From contig NC_081554.1 in the NCBI RefSeq assembly GCF_963082655.1, forward strand, positions 64,198,602 through 64,262,601: DNA of 64,000 nucleotides, given 5' to 3'. Shown here piece after piece: positions 42,604 to 54,199 of this stretch (position 1 is the first letter of the stretch; each line of letters opens with the position of its first letter). Source of the DNA: Stomoxys calcitrans (taxonomy: Eukaryota; Arthropoda; Insecta; Diptera; Muscidae). The position numbers and the translations under genes were made by a program. The notes under the pieces were generated by a model. It did not search any database. It had not been told where the DNA came from and saw nothing but the letters and a program-made list of their open reading frames with translations.

Positions 42604-42697
42604 TATATACCTTAAAGGGATTTAGATGAACATGTCCAAGGATTTAAAACGGAATGGTGAAATTAGTATACCCCCAGCCTATGGTGGACGGTATAAA

Positions 42698-43255
42698 AGT
42701 AAATCTGATCAGATTTTTTATTAAAACACAAAGATATAGAATATGCATAGATTCGACCAAAACTGTGGCGTTTACCACATCAGTGGTGCAGGTTTAAAAA
42801 AAATCCACAATGTGGTCATAAAATATTTCCGTTAATGCACAACCCTGTTAAGATTCCATTTTGTGTCCTTGCAATGCCATCCAGCCTTCGTTGTTGTACT
42901 CGTAGTTTAAGATGTCTCTTGCAGGATTTTCACATATATCAAGTGGAGAAGAGCACAGGTGTAGTTTCTTCTTAATTGAATGAACCAAAGCCTCAAATTT
43001 GTGACGGTTATGTAGACATTGTATGTTGTACAATAAGAAGGGAGTAATAGTGGAATAAATTGTCAGACACATAGACTGACATCCAGCCTAGAGTTTGCAG
43101 AGGAATAAATGCGCTAAAATAAAGGATAGATAGAAAATAATCCAAAATTACCCCAAAGCGAAAACAAATTTTGGTAAATTAACATCTTAAGAAGGCTACA
43201 TTGGCATCTTCGATTCTCAACGGGTTGGTATCAAAACGAGAAAATCAAAAAAAAA
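42698..43255. other. Unassigned DNA
   Basis: No recognised repeat. The minus-strand frame 42848-43072 (74 residues) has no domain. Composition resembles other unique stretches. Confidence 0.4.
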
Positions 43256-44060
43256 AAGTAAAAGTTCGGCCGGACCTTATCTTATATACCCTCCCCCATA
43301 GATGTTCGAGCTCTTTTCCCGGTATCTCTTTTCAGGCGAACAGAGGATAAAAGAAATGATTTGCTATGCTGTTGAAGCTATATGAAGTTATGATCCGACT
43401 TGGCCCATAATTAAAATGAATGTTGGGGACCGTAGTAGAAGTCATTGTGTAAAATTTCAGCCAAATTGAATGAGAATTGCGCCCTTTAGCTCAAGAAGCA
43501 AAGTAGGAAAATCGGTTTATAGGGGAATTGTATTGGGCCAAAGGCCTATGTTGAAGGTCATGTGAGAAGCCGTTGTACAAAATTTCAGCCAAATCGGATG
43601 AGAATTGCACCCTCTAGAGGCCCATGAAGTCAAGTTCCCAGATCGGTTTATATAGCAGCTATGCCAGGTTATAGGCCGATTTGGAACATACTTAACAGAA
43701 ATGTTGGAAGTGATACCAAAACACCACGTGCAAAATTACAGTCAAATCGGATAAGAATTGCGCCCTCTAGAGGCTCAAGAAGTCAAGACCCAAGATCGGT
43801 TTATATGGAAGCTATATCAAAACATGAACCGATATAGCCCATTTACAATCCCAACTAACCTACGCCAATAAAAAGCATTTATGAAAAATTTCAAGAGCCT
43901 AGCTTTACTCTTTCGAAAGTTAGCGTGCTTTCGACAGACAGACGGACCGACATGGCTTGATCGATTTAAAATGTCATGACCATCAAGAATATATATACTT
44001 TATAGGGTCTTAGACGCATATTTCGAGGCGTTACAAAGATAATGATAAAATTAGGCAATT
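43256..44060 (+). mobile_element. Mini-me-like element, short copy
   Basis: Head aaaagttcggccggacctta then tataccctcccccatag, about four units, short GTCY tract (gacagacagacggaccgaca), core atcaagaatatatatacttt, end eroded at about 44055. Confidence 0.82.
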
Positions 44061-44129
44061 TACGTACCCATTGAACCAATACCATCGCGGTATAATTGAG
44101 GCGACGATAGGAAACCTGGAAGTAAGGGA

Positions 44130-45182
44130 AGATATACATATATGACAGCTATATCTAAATCTCAACCGATTTCTGTAAAATTCACCAGGAATATGTTGAG
44201 AGTCATAAGAAAATTCCTCCTGCCAAATTTCGAGAGGATCGGTTGACAAATGAGCACGTTATTGTAATATTTCTCATAATCGGACGATTATATATATATG
44301 GGAGATATATCCAAATCTGAACCGATTTCGACTAAACTCCATAAGTATTGTAGAAGTCATCGAGGAAAGCATTGTATAAAATTTTGGCGGGATTGGTCAG
44401 CAAATGCACTTGCAGTCACTCTCAAAGTGACAATCGGGCGAAATACATATATGACAGCTATATCTAAATCTGAACCGATTTCTATAAAATTCCCCAGTAA
44501 AGTTGAGAGTCAAAAGAAAAACCTTCCTGCCAAATTTCGATAGAATCGGTTAACAAATGGCCACATTATTGCAATATTAGTCCAAATCGGATGAACATAT
44601 ATATGGGAGCTATATCTAAATCTGAACCGATTTCGAACAAACTTCTTATATAATCTATTAGCCGTCGAAAAAAGCGGAGTACAGCATTTTGGGAAGATTG
44701 GACAATTAATACGATTGCTTTGGCTCTAGGAATGAAAATCGGGCGATATATGTATATATATATGCTATGTCTAAATCTGAACCGATTTCTACAAAATTCG
44801 CCATTATTTCGAGAGGCAAAAGAAAAATCTTCCTGCCAAATTTCGATGGAATCGATGAACAAATGACCACATTATTGCCATATCAGTCCAAATCGGATGA
44901 ACATGGGATCTATATCCAAATCTGAACCAATTTTTTCCAATTTCAATAGGCGTCGTCTCTGAAAAACATGCCTTTACTAAATTTTAAGCGATTCGGATGA
45001 AAATTGCGACCTGTGGTGTGTACACAGATTAACATGGACAGACACAGCTAAATCGAACCAGAAAGTGATTCTGAGTCCATCGGTATACATATCAATGGGT
45101 CTATCTCTCTTCCTTCTGGGTGTTACAAACAAATGCACTAAGTTATAATACCCTGTAGCACAGTGGTGGTGTAGGGTATAAT
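44130..45182 (+). mobile_element. Tandem-repeat element, family C
   Basis: Units with atatatgggagctatatcta, atctgaaccgatttc and ccaaatttcgatagaatcgg, alternating; terminal part agtgattctgagtccatcgg, atatcaatgggtctatctct and ataccctgtagcacagtggt, ending gtgtagggtataata. The layout resembles mini-me (internal units, conserved 3' block, gggtata end) but sequence differs. A second partial copy is at 54200-54527. Confidence 0.75.
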
Positions 45183-45300
45183 ATATGCTACTTCCGCTAA
45201 TAGACACCTATTCGAAGAGAATTTTTACATGGCTGAGAATTCGTGAGACCACCAGAGCGTAGGAATTTTCACCTTATAATTTTTAAACTGGTGTATATTC

Positions 45301-45362
45301 AACAGGATTCGACCCCAACGAACAGGATTCGAACCCTGACAAACGGGATTCGATCCCAGCGG
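45301..45362. repeat. Three ~20-bp tandem repeats resembling a tRNA B-box complement
   Basis: aacaggattcgaccccaacg, aacaggattcgaaccctgac and aaacgggattcgatcccagc follow each other, each containing ggattcgaNCC, like the complemented B box of the SINE head. Upstream 45183-45250 has SINE-body-like scraps (ctattcgaagagaattttta). Confidence 0.75.
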
Positions 45363-45491
45363 TAAGCTAACCTATGTTCCACGGGGTGTACTTGGCTTCC
45401 TTCAGCATTTACTGTTATCCCCCATTCAGAGATGGAAGCTAATTTCCAGTACTTTATATCTACGAATCAATAGTAACTTCCGACCATAATA

Positions 45492-46353
45492 CGAGGGCTG
45501 CTTTATAAATTTCTGGCCTAATAATAAAAATGCAAATTTTTATCATCAAAAGTTGTTTAATTGTTATTTCAAAGTATCATCCAGAATGATTTATAGAATT
45601 TTTATGAGCTCAAACCAATTGTCGAACCACTTTTTCCACTCCGATTGAGACACCTCCAAAACATGGGTTTTGAACACTTCAATAGCATTTTCTGACGACC
45701 AAAATAATTGACCACACATTTTTATCTTAATATTCTTGAATTAAAAGAAACCATTGAGTGCCAAAACTGGGATGTACGGCGGATGACCCATAAATTCGAC
45801 TTTTTGAACGGTAAAACTGCGCTGGTTAGAGCTGATGTATGAGAGCTTGCATTGTCAGGGTGAACAATCAATGGTCAACTCTTGCTTGTTTTTCGAATTT
45901 CTCCCACGATTTAAGGCAATCAAATTGTGATGTACCAATCAGAAATGGCTGTCCAACGTTGGTTAGGCGGAACAGTCGTCATATGACCATTTTTGCAGAA
46001 GAACCTGGCGACTATTTGCTTCGAAATGCTTGCTTTACGAACAATTTTCGCCGGATTTGACTCCTCTTCAAAGACCCACACTGTTGATTGTTGTTGCATT
46101 TCGAGCTCATGTTCTTAGATGCCGAAAGTTGCGAAAATTGGTCGTACGAAAATGTTAACGAGTGAATTCCAATTTTTTTTTTTTTTTTGTCAAATTAAAC
46201 CAAACCACTGTAAAAAACACAAGTGATGGTCGTTTTTCAAATCTTTCTGAATAGGATAAGGCTAGAAAAAGTCAAAATTTCCCATGGAAATCTCAAATTG
46301 CACCTGGCAATACTTGGTGTTGCTTAGGCCAGCAACTTATATAGCAACCCTCG
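45492..46353 (-). mobile_element. Mariner-family transposon, second type, internally deleted
   Basis: Inverted ends cgagggctgctttataaatt and complement of ttatatagcaaccctcg, with TA before the left end. On the minus strand the catalytic block HPDNASSHTS is readable (about 45865), and MFWRCLNRSGKSGSTIGLSS lies in the shifted frame of the HVLEVSQSEWKKWFDNWFE-type C-terminus. The N-terminal third is absent and stops are frequent. Not related to the rosa-like copies; closest to classic DD34D mariners by the HDNASSHT-type block. Confidence 0.8.
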
Positions 46354-47669
46354 TTTATGTTTTATTTTGTGCTGACAATCTTCTTATAATTTGTGTTAGT
46401 TTGTAGGTTTGTTTGATTGTGTGTTCCCTATAGGCTCAGAAACGGCTGAACCGATTTTCTTGAAATTATCACAGATGGTGCATAATGATCCCGTAGTGAA
46501 AAAAGGGTACCACATTTTTTAATATTTGAAGGGGGAGCGGACCCTCCCCCTTACCCTAATTTTCAGAAACGACAGATCTCGGAGATGGGTGTTGCGATTT
46601 AACCGAAATTTTCTGTGCTCTCATATAGTACCCTAAAAATGAAAATTTGGTATCCAAATTTCGGATGGGGTACCAATGGGGGCCGCCCCACCCTAAATCC
46701 TACCAAACATATATTGGTGTTTGGAGGCCGCCTCTCCCCAAAAATATCCCCCAAAGGGGTCAAATTTACGACCATAGCAATATGGAGCTCAAATGAAAGG
46801 TCTTTGGGAGTAAACCACGAATCTGATATCAATATTCGGGAAAAGTGTCTTTGGGGCCAACCTACCCCCACGACACCACCCACCATCCGACAACACCACC
46901 CACCAAGCAGGTCATGATTGCCGATTATGGAAATATGTGGCTAAAATTAAATGTATTTGGGAGTAGACCACGTATCTGATATCAACATTAGGGACCATCT
47001 ATCTAGGGGACGTCCCACCACCATAACTACCCCGAAATAGGACGTATTTGCTCACCAAGCCAATTTGGGTCTAAAAGAGAGTGGAACTAAATATTTATAG
47101 TTTTTAGGCCAATACCCCAAACCGGACATATTTGCTGACTTTTACAACAAGGAGTTTAAATGATATTAGAAAACGAATTCGATATCCAATTTTGAGGCCA
47201 ATGGCAATATGAGGTTTAAATAAATGATATATAGATTTATGAGAATAGAGCACGTTGCTGATATATTTTCCGGGCATAGTGTTTGGGGGACCAACCCAAT
47301 CCCCAAAACTCCCCTAAATCGGGTATATTTACCAACCATGTCAATTTGGAGGTATTGGGGGGTAGAGCAAGAATTGATACCCACTTTCGGAACCAATTTT
47401 CTGTGGGTCTACCCCTTTCCCAAAATACCCTTCAACGAGCAATTTTTACTGACCATCGCAATATGGGGCTTAAGTAAACACCCCCCAAAGGATACAACAT
47501 TTTTCGACCATGCCAATATGTGGCTCAAATGAAAGGTATTTGAGATTAGAAAACGAATCTGATAACCTATTTTGGGGCCATGTGTTTGGGGGACGCCTCA
47601 TCATGTAAACTCCCCTAAACAAATGGCAATATGGGGTTTAATTAAATGGTATTCGAAAGAAGAACACGA

Positions 47670-47734
47670 TGCTGATATTTTTTCAGGGCCAAGTGTCGGT
47701 CCCCCAGACACTTGGCCCTGAAAAAATATCAGCA
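47670..47734. repeat. Perfect 28-bp inverted repeat, 9-nt loop
   Basis: Arm 47670-47697 (tgctgatattttttcagggc and eight more) is exactly complementary to 47707-47734; loop ggtccccca. It lies inside element D copy 3, whose other units are 20-30 percent diverged. Confidence 0.95.
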
Positions 47735-47840
47735 CTTCACTGTCGAAAACACCCCTAAATCAGATATCATGAGAATATGGGGCTGAAACAAAGTATTTTA
47801 GGAATGGAGTACACCTTACATCCAAACTTAAATTCTTAGA

Positions 47841-47935
47841 CCAATAAAGATCATATGGGATTCAGATAAAGGCACTTATATTGTTCATATTGTTCCAATA
47901 AAGATCATATGGGATTCAGATAAAGGCACTTATAC
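47841..47935. repeat. 54-bp direct tandem duplication
   Basis: ccaataaagatcatatggga and ttcagataaaggcacttata at 47841 recur unchanged from 47895. The 40 repeated bases are identical. Confidence 0.9.
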
Positions 47936-48085
47936 TGTTAAACTGTTAGTCAAGCGATATACTATTTTCGTAGCATGGTATTTCACTAAAAGCTCTTTAA
48001 TTGTCGGAAATAAAAATTCCAAGGAAACTTTTGTTCCATATAAAGTAAAAGAAGGCGCAGCGGAGCGGGCCCGGTCAGCTAGTCC

Positions 48086-50030
48086 TACTATAAAGCAAAT
48101 AATTTGTTGATAAGGAGATATTAGGATGTACACCCGTCTGGTTCTATCAATACAAAAAGTTATCATTTCTATCGGCGAAAGGTCTCCAAATATCACCCTA
48201 TTTGGGGAAGAAGGTTTCCCCAAAAAAGCCTTTGAAATTTATATATTGTACCCCACTAAAGGAATCAGTATCAGTTTCTCTCAAATGTAGGCCAATCATA
48301 TTTCCGAAGGTTTTGTGGAACTCCTTTGCCTATTTATGGTTCACCACTGTGACTGTCATATATACCTTTAATATATAATGGTACATATTTTGCTGAAATT
48401 CCTTTTAAACATATTAGACCTTTTCAGAGTATCTCAACGGCAACTCGAAATGCACAAAACAAATAGTGTTGAAAATCCTAATATGATTATATCCCAGATT
48501 TTACGCCTTTTACTAAGGTTTTTTTCAATCAAACTTTTAGTTACAGCCAACGCAGAACAAAGGAAACGCAGTAAAAAATCATTATGAAAATTAATTTCAA
48601 AGTGCTTATTTTCCTTTTTAAAAATATTGCATCTATGCAAGTCCATGTGGTTGCAGAACAAATGGCTATGCATTTAAATGCACAGCCAGACAATGTGACA
48701 GGTCAATGTTGTAGCTGTCACAAGCAGACAGTGTAGCAAGTGACAAAGTCAGACACAAAAGGAGGACATTGTCAAAAGTAGACATGAACAAGGACAATAA
48801 AACCATCGACATCCATTAGCCCAGTATCAGAAGCATAGTCAGTGGGACAAATAAACGGTGTTTGCATTTATATACACACACACACACACCCTCACATACG
48901 CCTACGCACACGCTGCCCCTATACACAACACACACAAGAACATTGAAATCATAGGCCATCCTCATATTGCTACACCCCCTTAGGATATGTTAGAGGCGAA
49001 AGACGAGCAACGAACAAGCATAGTTGCCATACTGCAGAACTTTAAGGACCACTAAACTAAAAAAAAACGGACTCAGACAAAAGAGCTACACAAACAAAAC
49101 ATTGCCCCCTACCTCAAAGCCAATTGGTTCAAGGGGCCATACGCATTGCCCGGACTTGAAGATTGAGTGAGTCTGCATACACAGGACTTTCTTTTTTGTT
49201 TTGGGTTTTTTTTTTGCTGAAATGAAATGAAAAATATTTTGTCGCAGTAAACAGAGAAAAAATAACTTTGGAATCCTTAGAAGGGCTTAAAAGATTAGAC
49301 TAGACTCCCCAATGGACTCGTTGGTTTTTCGCAGAACTACTCCTGTGCCGCAATAAACCAATGAAGAAAAAACAAACACGCACACACCCATATAAACCAA
49401 CTAGCAAAACTTGTGTAAAAAAAACTGAAATTCTCGAAGAGAAGCAAAACATGGTCATATCCATGCAAAGGGGAAGCAAAAACTTTGTTGCAAACTGCCA
49501 AATCGAAATAAAAATGTTAAACGAAAAAGTTTTTGTTCTTACGTTTCAACCAAAATCTGAATCAGAATACGATGCGGGAGTGAGGGGAGAGAGCAAAATT
49601 ACTATCCCCATACCGCTCATGCATTTGTACCTTCGCATACACTTGAAATGAAAGTTGAAAATTGTAACAACCATCATTTAAGATTTTTTCGAATTAAACT
49701 TTTTTACTTTACCCCCAAGAAACGTTTGCATGAAGGCACCAGACATAGTAGTTTCCTGCTGCAGATTAAGAGATGGATTCCCAGCAGACGGACTTCGAAA
49801 ACGTTTACCCATTCGTGTTTGGAAATCGCTTATCTACTAAGTTAATTATTACAATCCATTTGGTGTATTCGCCCAATTCAGATTAGATTTTCAAGTGTTT
49901 CGATCTTCGAAGGCGCTCACTTTTCTAATTTGTGACACCTGACACTTGGTATCAGAATGTCTTGGTACGTCTATGCTATCGTTATACGAAAATTATGTAC
50001 AGCATTAGCAAGGAAATGAAAATTTTTCTG
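48086..50030. other. Longest unique-looking stretch; CA microsatellite
   Basis: No repeat family recognised over ~1.9 kb. A CA-rich tract lies at about 48871-48935. Frames 48378-48587, 49361-49651 (96 residues, Lys-rich) and 49648-49845 have no domain. This is the best place in the window to look for regulatory conservation. Confidence 0.4.
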
Positions 50031-50092
50031 ATGTTTACGCTGGGATTTTAACCCAGGCGTACAGTGTCATAAGCGGACATGCTAAACTCTCC
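50031..50092 (-). mobile_element. SINE tRNA-head fragment
   Basis: gtttacgctgggattttaac, ccaggcgtacagtgtcataa and gcggacatgctaaactct: complement of the tRNA-like head including A-box part. The B box is mutated (ggattttaacc). Confidence 0.65.
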
Positions 50093-50094
50093 CC

Positions 50095-51588
50095 CATACC
50101 GCACTTCTCAATAACGCCAGATCTCGGAGTTGCGTTCACCGATTTAAGCGAAATTTGTATGCCACCTTATGGTACCCAGAGAACACGAAATTGGTATAAA
50201 ATCTTTGGGTTCAATAACCTGGGGGGACGCCCCATCCTAAAACCCACCCGGGCGGGCATGTTTACCGATTGGGACAATATGGGTATCTAATTAAAGGTAT
50301 TTAAGAGCAGAGTACGAACTTGATATACAAATTTCGCCCAAAGTGTTCAGGGGGGTCCCCTACCCCCAAAAAAACCCCCCAACAGGACTCTTTCACCGCT
50401 TTGGACAATATGGGTATCAAATGGAAGGTATTTGAAAGAAGAGTACAAATCTGACATAAAAATGTATCCCTAGGTGTGTGAGGAGCCTCCCCACCCCGTA
50501 AAACCCCCCCGCACGGACATGTTTACCAATATATGTATTAAACGAAAGGTATTTAAGAGTAGAATACGAACTTGATAAACAAATTTCCCCCAAAGTATTC
50601 GGGGATCCCCACCCCCAAAAAGCACTCCAGCAGGACTCTTTCACCGCTTTGAGCAATATCAGTATCAAATGAAAGGTATTTAAAATTAGAGTACAAATCT
50701 GACATACAAATTTATTCCTTGATGTCTGAGGAGTCTACCCACCTCCCAAAACCCCCCGCAGGGCATTTATACCAATTGAGCCAATATGGACATCAAATGA
50801 AAGCAATTTAAAAGTAAAGTAAGAATCTGATATAAAAATATATTCCTTTGTATCTGAGACGCCTCCCCACTCCCCAAAACCCGCCAGCAGGGCTTATTTA
50901 CCAATTGGGACAATATGGATATCAAATAAAAGGTGTTTGGAAGTTGGGAGTCTGCTATAAAACTTTGGTTCAAGGTGTCTACGGGCCTCCCCAACCCCAA
51001 AACCCCTTAAACGGGCGTGAATGTCCAACTTCACAATATGGATTTCAAATAAAGGGTCTTTGGGAGTGGACTACGAAACAACGCCAAACTGTCATGTAGG
51101 ACGACCGAGAATATATTGTACTCAAATGAAAGGATATCTCAGAGGGCAATACTCCTCCCCCCATTCCTAACCAAAAAAAAAAAGGAAATAAAAATAATAT
51201 ATGAAGGCCGAACAGAATAGAATAGGACACAAATAAAAGGTATTTGGTAGGAGAGTACACTTTTTACCCTCCAATTGGGATAGACACAGGAGGACCCACG
51301 GATCTTTAAAAATATGGTATCCCAAGTGATAACTTTAAAATATGATTTTGAATGTAGATAACCAAAACTACAACAAAATAATAATTAGTGTGGATATGTA
51401 TAAGACCCGTTAGCCTGAATATCTTAATAGCCACCTTCAAAATGCTAGACATTATGGGGCGAAACAAAATCGTGCTCTATCACGATGCTGATACGATTTC
51501 AGTGTCCGCCCCCAAAACTGCCTTCAAACCGGCCATGTTTGCCTACTATAGCAATAAGGGACTCAAATAATAGCTATTTAATAGTAAA
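50095..51588 (+). mobile_element. Tandem-repeat element D, copy 4
   Basis: Units of ~125 bp (starts near 50277, 50405, 50528, 50651, 50777, 50908) with aatatgggtatcaaatg, aggtatttaagag and CCCCCAAAAACCCCCC blocks. The last units to 51588 are degraded. The mini-me at 51589-53120 splits it: D sequence resumes at 53121-53160 (gagagtagatcacgatgctg). Confidence 0.75.
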
Positions 51589-53120
51589 AAACAAGTAAAA
51601 GCGTGCTAAGTTCGGCCGGGCCGAATCTTATACCCCCTACACCTTGGAGCGCATTTGTCGAGTTCTTTTCCCGGCATCTCTTCTTATGCAAAAAAGGATA
51701 TAAGAAAAGATTTGCTCTGCTATTCGAGCCATATCAAGATATGATCCGGTTTGGACCACAATTAAATAATATGTTGGAGTTCTGTGTAAAATGTCAGCCA
51801 ATTCGAATAAGAATTGCGCCCTTTGGGGGCTCAAGAAGTACAATAGAAAGATCGATTTATATGGGAGCTGTATCGGGCTATAGGCCGATTCAGACCATAA
51901 TAAACACGTATGTTGATGGTCATAAGAGAATCCGTCGTACAAAATTTCAGGCAAATCGGATAATAATTGCGACCTCTAGAGGCTCAAAAAGTCAAGATCC
52001 CAGATCGGCTTATATGGCAGCTATATCAGGTTATGAACGAATTTGAACCTTATTTGAGACAGTCGTTGAATGATAGGCAAATCGGATAAGAATTGCGCAC
52101 TCTAGAGACTCAAGAAGACAAGACTCAAGATCGGTTTATATGACAGCTAAATCAGGTTATGGACCGATTCGAACCATACTTAACACAGTTGTTGGATATC
52201 AAAACAAAATACTTCGTGCAAAAATTCATTAAAATCGGATAAGAATTGGGCCCCTAGAGGCTCAAGAAGTCAAGACCCAAGATCGGTTTATATGACAGCT
52301 ATATCCGGTTATGGACCGATTTGAACCATACTTAACACAGTTGTTGGATATCAAAACAAAACACGTCGTGAAAAATTCATCCCAATCGGATAAGAATTGG
52401 GCCCTCTAGAGGCTCAAGAAGTCAAGACCCAAGATCGGTTTATATGGCAGCTATATCAGGTTACGGACCGATTCGAACCATACTTGGCACAGTTCTTGGA
52501 TATCATAACGATATACTTCGTGCAAAAATTCATTCAAATCGGATAAGAATTGGGCCCTCTAGGGGCTTAAGAAGTCAAGACCCAAGATCGGTTTATATGG
52601 CAGCTATATCAGGTTACGGACCGTTTCGAACCATACTTGGCACAGTTGTTGGATATTATAACAAAACACGTCGTGCAAAATTTCATCCCCATCGGATAAG
52701 ACTTGCGCACTCTAGAGGCTCAAGAAGTCAAGACCCAAGATCGGTTTATATGGCAGCTATATCAGGTTATCAAACTATTTGAACCACACTTGGCACAATT
52801 GTTGGATATCATAACGAAACACGTCGGGCAAAATTTCATTCCAATCGGATAAGAATTGCGCATTCTAGAGGCTCAAGAAGTCAAGACCCAAGATCGGTTT
52901 ATATGGCTGCTATATCAAAACATGGACCGATAGCTAGCTTTACTCCTTCGGGAGATAGCGTGCTTTCGACAGACAGACGGACGGACATGGCTAGATCGAC
53001 ATAAAATGTCGCGACGATCAAGAATATATATACTTTATGGGGTCTCAGACGAATATTTCGAGTAGTTACAAACAGAATGTCGAAATAAGTATACCCCCCA
53101 TCCGATGGTGGTGGGTATAA
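51589..53120 (+). mobile_element. Mini-me/Helentron-like element, full copy (~1.53 kb)
   Basis: Head acaagtaaaagcgtgctaag, ttcggccgggccgaatctta; internal units at 52003, 52129, 52281, 52433, 52586, 52739 and 52892 (spacing 152-153 apart from one shortened unit); short GTCY; core gatcaagaatatatatactt; end ccgatggtggtgggtataaa. Inserted into element D copy 4. Confidence 0.9.
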
Positions 53121-53292
53121 AAAAGAAATTTGAGAGTAGATCACGATGCTGATATTTTTAGGTTAGGTTGGGTTAGGTTGAAAAGAGGGTACAGATATTA
53201 ATCCGCCCCATGCCACTATGGACATACACCTAAGTCAGTAATCGTCTTGTTGTGGGCTCTCAAAACTATAAAGTAACCTCAAAAAAAAAATT

Positions 53293-53589
53293 TTAAGTTA
53301 GGAATGCCGTCCTACTTACAAAATCCTTAATTGTTTTCAATGCCACTCCCCTAAGTTGGTTCATGTCTGATATTGTGTCTTCACCTAAGTATCGGTATTT
53401 GTTGCACGCAAAAGCCGGGCAATGACAAAGGAAATGCTCCAACGTCTCATCAACTTCACCGCATGCCCTACACATGCTATCACTTTCCGCACCGTTTTTA
53501 CATAAGTAAGCTTGTAGTCCTATGTGTCCCGTTATGATACCAATAGCTATACTGACCTCCTTCTTGCTTCCTTCCAGTAATAGCCTCAT
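53293..53589 (-). pseudogene. F1 ORF2 C-terminal domain with zinc knuckle
   Basis: 98 residues open: MRLLLEGSKKEVSIAIGIIT, HIGLQAYLCKNGAESDSMCR then ACGEVDETLEHFLCHC, giving C-X2-C-X8-H-X4-C, CPAFACNKYRYLGEDTI, and a natural end LKTIKDFVSRTAFLT followed by stop. It is the best-preserved F1 C-terminus; the 17.7 kb copy lacks most of it. Confidence 0.88.
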
Positions 53590-53684
53590 CTTCTCACGAT
53601 CTGGATCCTCCCATAGGATTTTCGCCGTCCTACCGACCGTTTCGCTATTCCATAATGTTGCATGCGCATTCGTCGCCCACTCCC

Positions 53685-54062
53685 TTAACTCCCGCTCCCT
53701 GGGTTAACCAAGTTTATTGACGGCAGTCCTCTGGCCTTCACAGCCAAATCGTCTGCCCTTTCATTTCGCCTTACTCCGTTATGGACCGGCACCAAAACGA
53801 TGCGGATTTTACCATCCTCAGAGAAGGCGTTAATCTCCTTCTTACTCTGCAGGACTATTCTTGACCTTACCGTCCTGGTTGTTACTGCCCGAGCAATTTT
53901 ACTGTCTGTAAAGAGGTTCACACTCGACGTCCTCGCGTTAGCACCACACCACTTCACGCATTTCGTGATCGCCCGGATCTCCGCCTGCAGGATCGTATTA
54001 TGGCCAGGCAGTCTAAAATAGATGTCAGTCCCTGGGTTTTCAATGTATACCCCCAGGCCCAC
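53685..54062 (-). pseudogene. F1 RNase H domain
   Basis: GVYIENPGTDIYFRLPGHNT, LQAEIRAITKCVKWCGANAR, LFTDSKIARAVTTRTVRSRI, VPVHNGVRRNERADDLAVKA. Glu of QAEI, Asp of FTDSK, His and final Asp are present. The TDGSK Asp lies just upstream, beyond a break (ggatggatcaaatctagagg, 54060-54085). A one-codon loss follows FTDSKIA. Confidence 0.85.
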
Positions 54063-54199
54063 TCTGTCCTCTAGATTTGATCCATCCGATTAACATGATC
54101 TTCCAGATGGCAATACTAGGGTTCCGTCAATCCAAGACTGTGCCGATGGCAGCAGTACATCGCACTCGACTTCAAGATTCATCTCAGGTATGCGATCCG

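Larger units (their letters stand above)
41525..42697 (+). mobile_element. Mini-me-like element with expanded minisatellite and inserted MITE
   Basis: Internal units from about 41560 (aattgcgccctccagaggct), then the GTCY tract expanded to 320 bp (42031-42350), atggctagttcgacttagaa and atgtcatgacgatcaagaat, then the MITE, then the core remainder and end ctatggtggacggtataa. The head is missing. Confidence 0.85.
46400..48085 (+). mobile_element. Tandem-repeat element D, most complete copy (3)
   Basis: Start gtttgtttgattgtgtgttc, ctataggctcagaaacggct and gaaccgattttcttgaaatt; then units with accatggcaatatggggctc-type, aaatgaaaggtatttgggag and CCCCAAA blocks; end aagaaggcgcagcggagcgg then gcccggtcagctag followed by T. 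The CTAG|T end resembles CTRR ends of Helitrons; no transposase is present, so a non-autonomous Helitron is an inference. Confidence 0.7.
53161..54184 (-). mobile_element. Non-LTR retrotransposon F1, 3' third with tail
   Basis: Minus strand: spacer before RNase H, RNase H (54062-53700), C-terminal domain with zinc knuckle (53589-53293), 3' UTR and tail aacctaacccaacctaacc at 53161-53180. 5'-truncated at 54184 against family C sequence. Inserted in element D. Confidence 0.9.

Noticed and set aside
46599..46917. Overlapping ~95-100-residue Pro-rich frames on both strands
   Set aside because: They are element D tandem units (CCCC-rich) with no domain.
51603..52782. Several 100-150-residue frames with repeated ISGYGPI / RSVYMAAISG
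   Set aside because: They are products of the 153-bp mini-me units, which are a multiple of three; the same peptides appear at every mini-me copy and lack any domain.
53161..53180. Telomeric repeat (CCTAA)n
   Set aside because: Only three imperfect units, located precisely at a LINE 3' end; better explained as the element's tail.
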